From CAVTWY01 sp963738615 (GTDB taxonomy: Bacteria > Pseudomonadota > Gammaproteobacteria > Burkholderiales > Burkholderiaceae_C): a stretch of DNA of 64,000 bases. The translations under genes and the position numbers were made by a program. Position 1 is the first letter of the stretch, and each line of letters starts with the position of its first letter. A model generated the notes under the pieces. It made no database searches. It saw only the letters and a list, made by a program, of their open reading frames with translations, and was not told the origin of the DNA. The stretch is from the NCBI GenBank assembly GCA_963738615.1, contig CAVTXI010000004.1, positions 930,001 to 994,000 of the forward strand. The letters are read 5' to 3'. Below are positions 16,441 through 24,839 of the stretch, piece by piece.

Positions 16441-17397
16441 ATGCCGCATCTACGCAACGCGAGCCTCTCCCAGCGCGCGCCCCGACAAGCCGGCAGCTCG
16501 CGCTCGGGCCAAGTGGCGGTGTCTGGCGAACCAGAAGGAGGCACGGTCAAGTGGAGCCAAGAGCGCCGGCTGCAGTTCATCGACTTCCGTCTGCAGTGGG
16601 AGGGTCGGATCAACCGCCGCGACGTGACCGAGTTCTTCAAGATCTCGGTCCCCCAGGCGTCGGCCGACATCGCGCGATACACGGAGCTCGCGCCGAAGAA
16701 CCTCCAATACGACACCAGTTCGCGCACCTACGTCGCAGCGCCGGAGTTCCGGCCGTACTTCGAGACGACAGGTGCCAGGCAGTACCTATCTCAGCTAGTC
16801 GCACTCGAACGGAACATCCTGGCCGTTGATCAGGTGTTCTTGGCGTTCCGCGCTCCAGTGGCATCAGTGCCTCTCCCGTCGAGATCGATCGAGTCAAGAA
16901 CGCTGGCCTTGATGCTGCGAGCAATCGCCGAGAAGGGAATGCTGCAGATCCGCTACCAGTCGATCACGCGCGAGGAGGATCCGGTACGATTCATTAGTCC
17001 TCATGCGTTCGGCTATGACGGCGTACGCTGGCACGTCCGCGCCTACTGCCACCTTCGCGAGGGGTTCAGAGACTTCGTTTTCGGACGAGTCCTCTCGGCC
17101 GAACGGCCCGTGGCGTCGACTGTCGACGCTGCCGACGACCGTGAGTGGCATACCCAGGTTGACCTAGTGCTTGTGCCGGACGAAGCGCTCACGCCGCAGC
17201 AGCGCCGTGGCGTCGAGATCGACTACGGCATGAAGAGCGGTAAGGTCACGATCAGCTGTCGGCAAGCAATGCTGTTCTACGCGCTCAGAACACTGAACTT
17301 CGAGTCAAACGGTTCGCCTCGAAAAGGCGAGAGACAGCTTGCCATCGCCAACCTCGCCGACATCAAGTCACAGTTGCCTAAGCCGGGGCAGACATAG
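16441..17397 (+). CDS. BrxR/CapW-type WYL-domain transcriptional regulator
   Basis: 318 residues. A winged-helix DNA-binding part (KWSQERRLQFIDFRLQWEGRINRRDVTEFFKISVPQASADIAR, described here as two stretches around residues 38-80) is the signature of BrxR/CapW repressors. The WYL part contains IRYQSITREED and ISPHAFGYDGVRWHVRAYCH, and a C-terminal WCX-like domain follows. Relatives repress BREX, CBASS and other phage-defence operons and are thought to sense a ligand or nucleic acid during infection. The start is uncertain: homology begins around residue 37, and ATG 16441 is the first good codon. Confidence 0.85.
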   Translation: MPHLRNASLSQRAPRQAGSSRSGQVAVSGEPEGGTVKWSQERRLQFIDFRLQWEGRINRRDVTEFFKISVPQASADIARYTELAPKNLQYDTSSRTYVAAPEFRPYFETTGARQYLSQLVALERNILAVDQVFLAFRAPVASVPLPSRSIESRTLALMLRAIAEKGMLQIRYQSITREEDPVRFISPHAFGYDGVRWHVRAYCHLREGFRDFVFGRVLSAERPVASTVDAADDREWHTQVDLVLVPDEALTPQQRRGVEIDYGMKSGKVTISCRQAMLFYALRTLNFESNGSPRKGERQLAIANLADIKSQLPKPGQT

Positions 17398-18499
17398 ACG
17401 CTCCACGCGCGCAAGGCCGTGCAGCGCCGCGCATGGAGAAGAAACGGAGTGGACCTGCGCTCACACCTTGTCCGCCGGAATCAAGATCCAGCTCTGCTGA
17501 AACGCGCACGGCTCCACGTGCTGCGATGACGCCACTCGCTCCCACCCGGTCATCGTCCACCAATCCGGCTTGGCGCTCACGATGCACGCATCGTGCAGTG
17601 GTCCGGCGACGATGTTGAAGCCGTGATCGCGCACCACGGCTGTTCGCACGATGCAATGCAACTCGTGATCGTGCTCCTCGGCGATGAACAGGTCGCTTCG
17701 CCTGCTCGAGGATGATCAGGTGGTGCGACCACGGGATTTGTGCCACCAGTGGTGGCACAAACTCGCTGGGCTGGTAAGCCTCGTAGAACTGCCGCATGCG
17801 GAACAGGTTGCGGCGGGTGCGCGTGGCGCCACGCGTGGCCTGGCGCGTCGCCTCGGCGTCGATGCCCCAGCCTCTGAGCTTCTCGGCGAAGACTTCGCGC
17901 CAGCGGTGCAGGTCGGCCTTGCGCGGGTTCAGCCGCCGGCCGTGGCGTGACTCGGCGCGCACGCTCAGGTGCACGTGCGGGTTGGCCTGGTGGTCGTGCA
18001 GGACGAGCACGTACTTGTGGTCGGCCAGCTGGTCTTGCGCGAACTCGCGCGCGGCCTTCAGCACGATCTGCGGGTCGGTGCCGCGCGGCATCGACAGCAT
18101 GATGTTGAAGGCCTCGCGGCGCGGGCTCTCGTCGTCGATGAAGCTGCCGCCGTAGCGCCAGTCGTCGACCAGCGCGGGCACGGCGCCCTTGCCTTGCGTC
18201 TTCTGGCCGCGGTCGTCCTCGATCTCGAGGCGGCCGTTCTTGCTGATGTAGCGCAGGTGCGCGGTGATGGCGTTCATGCCGCGGCCGCCGCCGGTGACCT
18301 TGACCATCACCTGCGGGGCGCGGCGCACGACGGTGTCGGCGATGCGGCGGCGGATGGCGTCGGCGCGGTTGCGCGCGTTGGGCGGCAGGCCGCGCAGACG
18401 CGGCGTGCGGTCTTGGACGACGCGGTTGCCGGGGTAGAAGAGGCGGTCGCCCCATTGGATGAGGATGCCGTCGATGGCGGTGGGGGTCGTGCGGGTCAC
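17378..18499 (-). pseudogene. MOBP-like relaxase, truncated and fused to a DUF1016 fragment
   Basis: From GTG 18499 the frame codes for a mobilization relaxase: QVMVKVTGGGRGMNAITAHLRYIS, then the metal-binding three-histidine motif HDHQANPHVHLSVRAE and LHRWREVFAEKLRGWGI. Such proteins nick oriT and lead the strand into a recipient. At about 17818 relaxase sequence ends and a DUF1016-type nuclease N-terminus begins (NLFRMRQFYEAY, WSHHLIILEQAKR). After about 17690 the frame is Arg-rich noise to 17378. The nicking domain looks complete; the tail is missing, so activity is doubtful. Confidence 0.75.
17461..17681 (-). pseudogene. Orphan protein fragment behind the relaxase chimera
   Basis: About 70 codons in a different frame from the relaxase ORF read like real protein (HELHCIVRTAVVRDHGFNIV, DWWTMTGWERVA, SWILIPADKV) and end in TAG-like stop at 17461-17463. 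There is no convincing start codon because the beginning joins the DUF1016 piece. I do not recognise the family. Confidence 0.4.
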
Positions 18500-19072
18500 G
18501 CGTGGCTCCGGTGGTTGGTCGCGATGCGAGCCGCGCGTCGGCTGCAGGTCGCGCAGTGCGCGAGTCGCGACCTCGAGGTGCGCGTGAACGTCGCGCGACA
18601 GGGTGTCGAGCATCGGCATGGTACTGCTGCACGGCGAGGGACTCGGCTTGGCGCAGCGAGCTTGGCCAGGTGGTGGAGGTTCCGGCTGAGGGTGGCGAGC
18701 TCGGCGTTGGTGGCGGTGAGCGCGGCGCGGTGGTCGGCGACCGAGCCAGCGCTGGAGATGGCCGGGATGCCGGCGACGAGACCGGCGACGAAGGCGCCGA
18801 TCGGAAGGCTCGGCGAGTCGCGCGGCCGATGATCGCTTCGCGAGCCTGCGCGCGCGACATGCGCAGCGACAGGCGGACCTGGCTCGCCTGATTCGTCGCT
18901 GACGCGTCGTCACGATCGCAGCGCGCGGCGTGTCGACATGACCCAGCGATGCCGCCAGCGCCTCGCGCACGAAGCTCGAGGGCGTGATGCCTGCGGCCTG
19001 CGCCCGCTCGACCAGCGCGACCTTCAGCCCGTGAAGGTCGACGCTGATGCGATCTCTCGACGAGGGTGCCAT
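18500..19072 (-). pseudogene. MobC-like relaxosome protein with several frameshifts
   Basis: The pieces of one protein of about 170 residues lie in three frames: DRISVDLHGLKVALVERAQA (first frame), QVRLSLRMSRAQAREAI (second), IGAFVAGLVAGIPAISSAGS and ALTATNAELATLSRNLHHL (third), then LDTLSRDVHAHLEVATRALR (first again). At least four single-base frame changes occur between about 18620 and 18920. The family pairs a ribbon-helix-helix-like N-terminus with a helical tail and helps the relaxase at oriT. The frame changes are either decay or read errors; the amino-acid sequence between them is well preserved. Confidence 0.65.
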
Positions 19073-19175
19073 TCCGAGTCTCCCGACACGCCTGCAGCGT
19101 GTCCGACAACGGCGCCGCGGCGCCTATCCTGCAATCAACCATGCATTCAGTATTGGCCTCGGTCGAGGGTCAGTG

Positions 19176-19207
19176 GACCGATGACTTCGGGGTCGAAGTC
19201 ATCGGTC
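19176..19207. other. 14-bp perfect inverted repeat, candidate oriT
   Basis: GACCGATGACTTCG (19176-19189) and CGAAGTCATCGGTC (19194-19207) with a 4-nt spacer GGGT, about 100 bp upstream of the mobilization genes. Relaxase recognition hairpins sit in this position in mobilizable elements. A degenerate second copy (CGATGATTTGG ... TTCGAAGTCATCG) lies near 19419-19443. Confidence 0.55.
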
Positions 19208-19244
19208 GCAACGATGCATTCGCACGCAGCGGTGACGAACAGCC

Positions 19245-19355
19245 GCCGTAAAGGCGACGAAGACGCGACGCACCGCGCCGAAAAGGCGTCGGGAAGGCGC
19301 TAACCAAGCGACGCTTTCCGCCGACATCCGCCGAAGAGCCGTCGGAAAGGCGACG
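19245..19355. repeat. Degenerate iteron-like repeats between the mob and stb genes
   Basis: Four copies of a motif close to GYCGRAAAGGCGACG: 19245-19259, 19277-19291, 19288-19302 and 19341-19355, with a related copy on the other strand near 19308. The whole gap 19073-19508 holds no gene; it contains these repeats and the candidate oriT. They could bind the StbA-like protein or a replication initiator. Confidence 0.5.
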
Positions 19356-19508
19356 CCAAGGCGGCGCATCCGAGACGAATCGCGCCGACCACGCGTCGCC
19401 GAGCCGTCGTGAAGCCGCCGATGATTTGGCCTTCGAAGTCATCGCGTGGCGCACGTCCATCGTGTTCGACGATCGTGCATCGCCGATGCACGCGCGGACA
19501 CCGCCCCG

Positions 19509-19910
19509 ATGGAACTGCTCCCACGACGCCCTCCCGGTCGCATCGATCGCAAGGCCGCGGCCTACGCCGCCGAGATCAAGAGACTGCGTGCCGCGGGCTA
19601 CACCCACGAGGCCATTCGCGAGGCCCTGGCAGATTTGGGCATCGCGGTCAGCGAGTGCGCCGTGCGCCGCGAGGCACAGCGGCGAACGCCGGAGCAGCCC
19701 GCGCCTACGAATCGTCCTCGAGGCTCGTCCTCGGCTGCCATGAGTCCGACGCGCGAGGCGCCGAACGTCAACAAGCCCATTGTCACGCTGACACCCGTCG
19801 CGCCGGCTCCCGCTTCGCCCGCTGCGCACCTGCCCGGCCAAGGCATCGCCGAAGACTTCGTGCGCGACCGCATCACCAACCCCTTGCTGCGAAAGGAGCC
19901 GTCCAAGTGA
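19509..19910 (+). CDS. Small helix-turn-helix protein in the StbA position
   Basis: 133 residues. An N-terminal helix-turn-helix region (AAEIKRLRAAGYTHEAIREALADLGIAVSECAVRRE, residues 19-53) is followed by a Pro/Ala-rich linker and a short C-terminal motif (DRITNPLLRKEP). It is the first gene of a three-gene run that matches the stbABC layout of broad-host-range mobilizable plasmids. StbA proteins bind repeats near oriT and control copy segregation and transfer. The stop overlaps the next start (GTGA). Confidence 0.6.
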   Translation: MELLPRRPPGRIDRKAAAYAAEIKRLRAAGYTHEAIREALADLGIAVSECAVRREAQRRTPEQPAPTNRPRGSSSAAMSPTREAPNVNKPIVTLTPVAPAPASPAAHLPGQGIAEDFVRDRITNPLLRKEPSK

Positions 19911-20632
19911 AGCTCGCCGTTATCAACTACTCGGGCAACGTCGGCAAGTCGATGGTGGCCCGTCATCTGCTGGCACCGCGCTTGGCCGGCGCCGAGGTCA
20001 TCGCCATCGAGAGCATCAACGCCGTCGACGGCCAGACGCAGGCGCTGCGCGGCCACCAGTTCGGCGATCTGCAGGAGTACCTGCAAACCGTCGACGACGC
20101 CGTGGTCGACATCGGCGCGAGCAATGTCGAGGAGCTGATGCGACTGATGCACCAGTACCACGACAGCCACGAAGAGTTCGACTGCTTCGTGGTGCCGACG
20201 GTGCCGGCGTCGAAACAGCAGCAAGACACGATCGCGACGCTTGCCGACCTGCACGCGATCGGCGTGCCGGCGCAGCGGCTCAGGCTCGTGTTCAACATGG
20301 TGGATGACCGCGAGCCGCTCGAGCGGTCGTTCAGCGATGTCCTCGACTTCCTTGCCGAGCGGCCCATCGCTTCGGCGAATACCGAGTGCCGCATCGGCAT
20401 GAACGAAGTCTTCGTTCGGATCAGGGGCAACGGAGCTGACCTCTCGGACATTGCGCGCGACGACACGGACTACAAGCGCCTGATCGCTCACGCGCGTGAT
20501 GCGAACGAGAAGGTCGCGCTGGGCCGCAAGCTCGCGATCCGGCGCCTTGCCCGCGGCGTCGTTCCAAGGCTCGACGCGTGCTTCGCGGCGCTGGACTTGC
20601 CGTCCTGCGCGACGTCTGAAACCACGTCATGA
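19907..20632 (+). CDS. stbB: StbB-like ParA-type ATPase
   Basis: 241-residue protein starting at GTG 19907. The start of the P-loop is KLAVINYSGNVGKSMVARHL, a deviant Walker A (SGNVGKS, residues 9-15), and DAVVDIGASN supplies the Walker B-like region. Similar StbB proteins of IncW/IncN-type plasmids act in conjugation and stability rather than classical partition. Here it likely helps hold or transfer the excised element. It overlaps both neighbours by four bases, so translation is coupled. Confidence 0.8.
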   Translation: MKLAVINYSGNVGKSMVARHLLAPRLAGAEVIAIESINAVDGQTQALRGHQFGDLQEYLQTVDDAVVDIGASNVEELMRLMHQYHDSHEEFDCFVVPTVPASKQQQDTIATLADLHAIGVPAQRLRLVFNMVDDREPLERSFSDVLDFLAERPIASANTECRIGMNEVFVRIRGNGADLSDIARDDTDYKRLIAHARDANEKVALGRKLAIRRLARGVVPRLDACFAALDLPSCATSETTS

Positions 20633-21090
20633 CCGACCCGACCACGGTGCGCGAGGCGCTGATCGCCGAGGCGATCGGCGAGTTCCCGGAGTTGATCGGC
20701 AGACTCGAGGCGCTGACGGCCGGGTTGGGCGAGGCGTGCGGCACGTTGCAGCACGCTCAGGCGAGTCTGCGGCAGGAAGTCGAAGGCTTCGAGCGCCGGA
20801 TGACGGCGATCACGGAGCATGCGAAAGCTACGACGGCCAGGTACATCGCCACGCGTGCCGACGAATCGGCGGTGCAGTCGATCGAGCGGCAAAGCCGCGC
20901 GATGGCTGACGCTGCTCGCGTCGCGTTCGGGGTGGAGATCGGGGCAACGATGCAGCGGCTGCAGGCGCAGCTTCAGCCGTTGATCGAGGAACGCACCGGG
21001 CGTTGGCAGCGGTGGCTGACGCACGCGGCGGCTGCGACAGCCGGCGCGGCGGCGGCCTGGGTCTTGGTGCTGTACGTCGTGCCGCGCTGA
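20629..21090 (+). CDS. StbC-like coiled-coil membrane protein
   Basis: 153 residues: a long helical, heptad-rich part (residues 1-130) and one C-terminal membrane helix (AAAATAGAAAAWVLVLYVV). This layout fits StbC, the third protein of stb operons. The start ATG 20629 overlaps the stbB stop. The function of StbC is not established; a membrane anchor for StbB is a reasonable guess. Confidence 0.6.
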   Translation: MTDPTTVREALIAEAIGEFPELIGRLEALTAGLGEACGTLQHAQASLRQEVEGFERRMTAITEHAKATTARYIATRADESAVQSIERQSRAMADAARVAFGVEIGATMQRLQAQLQPLIEERTGRWQRWLTHAAAATAGAAAAWVLVLYVVPR

Positions 21091-21126
21091 CGCAACGTCG
21101 TGAGCCTCGAGGTGTCTTCGCTGCAC

Positions 21127-22164
21127 TCAGCGCGAGTTGAGCCGTCGCTCGGCTTCGTCGAGCGTGTCGAGGACCGCCTCAAAGCCAGGCGGCGCTGACA
21201 GGAACATCGCCCGCATCTGCGCGTAGTCGCGCGCGAGCGCCGCGCGCCTGGCAGGCGGTGGCAGCAGCCGAAAGGTGCCGGGCTTCGCCAGGTCGTAGCG
21301 CGCCCACTTTCGAGCGAACACCCGGCTCTTCCACGCGACGACTCGCGCACACAGCGCGTGATCGCGCAGCATCGCGGCGGCGTCCTCGTGTTGCAGGAGC
21401 CGCCCCATGTCGGCGTAGTGGCGGGCGTAGCGGTCTGGCGTAGGCTGGTCATCGGGTCGGTGATGCTCGGCGTGCAAGATCGTCGCCTTCTCCCAGAAGG
21501 TGCGCGGCAGTTCGAGCGCCGTCACGCTGCACTGCCAGTCGCCGAACGCAGCGGGGAAGTCGTCGACTACCCATGCGCGCACCTCGTGTGTCTCGGTCGG
21601 CCGTTGATCGGTGAGCGACCCGAGTTCGAGCTTCACTTCGCGCGTCAGATAGTCGAGGCCGCCGGTCTCGGCCGAGGGGTACTCGAAGTGCACGACCGGC
21701 GAGCGCGCGACCGGGTCGTCTTCGTAGCGCAGCCAGGGCTTGCGGCCCTTGCGCTTGCCGAGGTGCTCCGTGATCGCCGCTTCGAGGCGCGGCATCAGTA
21801 GCGCACGGGTGCGTTCACCACATGCTGCCTGCATGTGCGCCAGGAGCGCATCGCGCTTCGTGCGGCTCGTCGTCGCCTCGAAGGCCGCCTCGTCGGCGCC
21901 GATGAGCACCGGCGACATCGACAGGTCGATGTCCTCCGAGAAGCGGTCGATGACGCCGTAGACCTTCGACAATGACGTGCCGCCCTTGAACACCAGGTGA
22001 GGCGCCAACTCGGGATCGGCGAACAGCAGGCCGAGCAGCCAGCACACCCAGAAGTCCTTCTCGACCATCACGCTCGATGCGGCCATGCGCGCTGCAGTCT
22101 GCGCGAAGGCCAGCGAGCGGCGCTCGGCCGGCAACGCCACGAACGATGCGGCGAGCTTGGCCAT
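21127..22164 (-). CDS. AbiEii-type nucleotidyltransferase toxin
   Basis: 345 residues of the AbiEii/AbiGii family (type IV toxin-antitoxin). The nucleotidyltransferase core FKGGTSLSKVYGVIDRFSEDIDLSM begins at residue 59 (quoted in part: GGTSLSKVYG, RFSEDIDL), with metal ligands Asp78 and Asp80. A KLELGS region follows, and a LPRTFWEKATILHAEHHR block precedes the helical C-terminus. Relatives transfer nucleotides to tRNA and stop growth on phage infection. The gene sits 3 bp after the antitoxin gene. Confidence 0.9.
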   Translation of the reverse strand: MAKLAASFVALPAERRSLAFAQTAARMAASSVMVEKDFWVCWLLGLLFADPELAPHLVFKGGTSLSKVYGVIDRFSEDIDLSMSPVLIGADEAAFEATTSRTKRDALLAHMQAACGERTRALLMPRLEAAITEHLGKRKGRKPWLRYEDDPVARSPVVHFEYPSAETGGLDYLTREVKLELGSLTDQRPTETHEVRAWVVDDFPAAFGDWQCSVTALELPRTFWEKATILHAEHHRPDDQPTPDRYARHYADMGRLLQHEDAAAMLRDHALCARVVAWKSRVFARKWARYDLAKPGTFRLLPPPARRAALARDYAQMRAMFLSAPPGFEAVLDTLDEAERRLNSR

Positions 22165-22167
22165 GCG

Positions 22168-22827
22168 TCACTCGGCGGCGAGCGCGCGCAACGTCGGCTG
22201 CAACCAGCCCGGCGCGAGCGTCAGGTCGTCGAGCAAGGCGCGCCGCTGCTCGGCCGGTATCGCGCGGCGCAGCTTGTTCAGCCGCTGCGTCGTCACGTGG
22301 TCGGCCCCGAGACTGCGCAGCGCCTGGATCACGAGCCCGCTCGTGCGCCCCGCCGCGGCCATCTGCCGTGGCGTGGTGCGCTTGAGGACGATCTGCATGG
22401 GACCGGCCTTCACGGTGCGGCTCGTGCCATCGGTGAGGAACTCGACGCGCGCAGGCACCTGGTCGGACAGTCCGAGCAGGTTTGCGGCGTAGGCGCCGGT
22501 CGGCTGGAGGCGCAGCTTGTCCTTGCCCGTCAGCGCGGCCACGATGGCATCCACGGACGGCCACAACGTGCCGAGCAACGGGTCCTGTCGCGGCTTGTCG
22601 TAGAGGCCTCGCGACAAGCGGCGCAGGTCGCCGCGAGCAGCCAAGCGCTGCAAGGCCTTGTCGATGGCCGCTCGGCTGCCAACGTCGACGAACAAGGCAG
22701 GCGTGAAGACAGCGCCCGGCCTCGCGCGTCGAACTCGCCGCGCGATGTCGGCTTCGATGCTGGGCTCACCGGGCGATCGCAGCGATCGAGCTCGAGGTGA
22801 CGAGGCGGTTCCAGCTGACGCTTTCAT
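22168..22827 (-). CDS. AbiEi-like antitoxin/repressor (DUF6088 type)
   Basis: 219 residues. The N-terminal winged helix (PGAVFTPALFVDVGSRAAIDKALQRLAARGDLRRLSRGLYDKP region, residues 38-80) is typical for AbiEi/DUF6088 antitoxins, followed by the antitoxin domain with LLGLSDQVPARVEFLTDG and APGWLQPTLRALA. It represses its own operon and blocks toxin production or effect. The start at 22827 is right beside a perfect palindrome that is its obvious operator. The frame is open further upstream only into non-homologous sequence. Confidence 0.85.
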   Translation of the reverse strand: MKASAGTASSPRARSLRSPGEPSIEADIARRVRRARPGAVFTPALFVDVGSRAAIDKALQRLAARGDLRRLSRGLYDKPRQDPLLGTLWPSVDAIVAALTGKDKLRLQPTGAYAANLLGLSDQVPARVEFLTDGTSRTVKAGPMQIVLKRTTPRQMAAAGRTSGLVIQALRSLGADHVTTQRLNKLRRAIPAEQRRALLDDLTLAPGWLQPTLRALAAE

Positions 22828-22855
22828 GTCCGAAAAATAGCACGTTTTTCGGACA
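22827..22855. promoter_or_regulatory. Palindromic operator of the AbiE pair
   Basis: TGTCCGAAAAA (22827-22837) and TTTTTCGGACA (22845-22855) form a perfect 11-bp inverted repeat with a 7-bp spacer, touching the antitoxin start codon. The half-site TGTCCGAAAAAT also occurs in the repeats at 6233-6260 and 38171-38198. Confidence 0.8.
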
Positions 22856-23083
22856 CCATAGGGAGCGCTCGCCCGCGCTGGCATGCCTTCATGCAAGCCG
22901 GGACCGCGAGTCCGGCGAAGCCGCACCTGAAACGGGCGACGGTCAGCGTCGCTCGCATTGCCTCGCGCGAGGTTCGCGCAAGCGAAGCAATCCGAGGCGA
23001 CAAGCCCCTGCGACAAACACCTCCCGCGCCGCACATGGACCGCGCAGAATCCCCCGGCACCAGGACTTCAAGGCGGTTCCAAC

Positions 23084-24320
23084 ATGAATAACGACGCCAT
23101 CACGATCGAGGTCCTGCCGGCCGGCTACGGCGATTGCCTGCTCGTCACGTGTTCGCAGCCAACGGTCGCCAAGACGCAGGCCACACCTCGGCGCGCCGTC
23201 GCCAAGGGCAACGCCAGTGAGTGGCGCATGCTCGTCGACACCGGCCCCGACGAGTGCTACGCGACGCTACGCCGCCGCCTGCTCGAGCTGCCGCCCGGCC
23301 CGGACGGCAAGCGTCACATCCATCTCTTCGTCGTCAGCCACATCGACCACGATCACATCGGCGGCGCGAAGCTGCTGCTCGAGGATCATGAGCTGCGAGC
23401 TGAGCTTCGGCGATGTGTGGTTCAACGCACCGGTCGGACTGATGCCGGCGTCGGGTCCGCGCATGCGCGGCGTGGCCGAAGGTCAAGGCCTTGCGCGCCT
23501 GCTCGGCGCCGAGGGTCGCAGCCTGGCCTGGAACACCGCGTTCGGCGGCAAGCAGGCCGAAGTGCCCGACGACGGCTTTGTCGAGGTAGCCGGGCTGTCT
23601 GCCTTCGCCCCGAGGATCACGCTGCTGTCGCCCACGAGGGTGCGGCTCGCCGCGCTCGAACGCTCCTGGGACCGCGAGCTCGAGAAGCTGCGCAAGCGCG
23701 AGCACAACGAGCGCGCCGCAGCGGACGCGATCAGCCGGCGGCGTGGCGGCACGACCATGGACCTCGAAGCCATGGCCGCGCGGGTCACGCCGGAAGATGG
23801 AGCCGTGCCCAACGGCTCGAGCATCGCGTTGCTGATTGAGCACCGGGGAGCCTCGGCGATGCTGGCGGCGGATGCCTTCCCGAGCGTGATGCTCTCGTCA
23901 CTGGCTGCCTTCGCCCGCGCACGCGGCGAGACGCCGCTGCGGGTCGACGCCTTCAAGCTCAGTCATCACGCGAGCCGGGCGAACGTGACGCGCGAGTTGC
24001 TGGACGCGGTCGTCGCGAAGCACTACATCGTGAGCACGAATGGGGCGATCTTCGGGCACCCGAACGAAGAAGCGCTGGCCCGGGTGCTGCTGTCCGGACG
24101 CGGAGCGGCCGGAGCGTCGACACCGAAGACGCTCTGGTTCAACTACGTCTCACCGAAGGTTCAGCCCTGGCTCGAACCGACGCTCGGGCAACGGCACGGG
24201 TATGCCGTCGCCGTGCCCGAGGGCGACGGCGGCGGGGTCACGATCAGACTGCCGGCGGCAGCGATGGAGCGACGCCCTGCCGCCAAGAAGCCGGCCGCAC
24301 GCCGAGTCCCAACGTCCTAG
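23084..24320 (+). CDS. Metallo-beta-lactamase-fold hydrolase (ComEC-like MBL), one frame change
   Basis: Reading starts at ATG 23084 with ITIEVLPAGYGDCLLV. The metal motif SHIDHDHIGG (residues 85-94) is the classical HxHxDH. The frame changes once near 23390-23405 (from ..DHELRA to SFGDVWFNAPVGL) and continues to 24320 with IEHRGASAMLAADAF and FKLSHHAS, the later metal-binding parts. About 410 residues in total. Both sides of the frame change are well preserved, so a sequencing indel is likely. It starts a run of three same-strand genes with a small membrane protein and an HExxH protein. Confidence 0.75.
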
Positions 24321-24355
24321 CTAGCTAGACTGCGCCGAACATCGGAGGGCGCGCG

Positions 24356-24823
24356 ATGGCACAACCCCACGCAACGGCCGGCGAACTCGTGCTCGAGCTG
24401 TCGGGCCTCGCGGATCCGTCCTGGTCGGCTCGGTTGTCGCAAGCCCTCGCCGAGGATCCCGCGCTAGTCGGCCTGTCGCTGCAGGTCGTGGCACCCGTGG
24501 CCGGCGCATTCGGTGCCGACTCGGTGCCGACCGCGAGGATCCGCGGCAAGGGCCTCGACACGGCGGCCAAGCTCGCCGGCATTGCTTCGCTCGTGGTCGC
24601 GCTCTACGCGGCGGCTGGCCCGTCGCCCGTGCCTCCGCAATGCCACGTCACGCTCGGGACGGGCAAGGCGGTCAGCGTGGCAACCTTCGATTGCAAGAAG
24701 GGCCTGGACGCCGAGATGCGCAGGCTGCTCGAGGCGCACATCGCCAAGCACGGCCCCCCCGCGAAGATCAAGGTGGCGCCGGTGAAGAAGCCCCCACCGC
24801 AGAAGGCGCCTTCGCGCTGCTGA
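24356..24823 (+). CDS. Small membrane protein, resembles effector-associated constant component 1
   Basis: 155 residues. An alpha/beta N-terminus (LVLELSGLADPSWSARLSQAL, then a -DPALVGLSLQVV segment) is followed by one hydrophobic helix (LAGIASLVVALYAAA, about residues 73-88), a beta-rich part with two Cys and a Lys/Pro-rich tail ending in Cys. The pattern of strand, helix, 'L-edP-L-G' strand and a single membrane helix is like EACC1 proteins of multi-gene conflict systems. That is a visual resemblance only. It lies between the MBL protein (35 bp) and the HExxH protein (16 bp). Confidence 0.55.
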   Translation: MAQPHATAGELVLELSGLADPSWSARLSQALAEDPALVGLSLQVVAPVAGAFGADSVPTARIRGKGLDTAAKLAGIASLVVALYAAAGPSPVPPQCHVTLGTGKAVSVATFDCKKGLDAEMRRLLEAHIAKHGPPAKIKVAPVKKPPPQKAPSRC

Positions 24824-24839
24824 GAACGAGCCGGAGCCC

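Noticed and set aside
16531..16551. Start of the WYL regulator behind the AAGGAGG at 16534
   Set aside because: The codon at the right distance and frame is GTC; the nearby GTG is out of frame, so an upstream start was kept.
19245..19355. CRISPR array
   Set aside because: The repeats are short, degenerate, unevenly spaced and partly overlapping, with no spacers of constant length and no cas genes.
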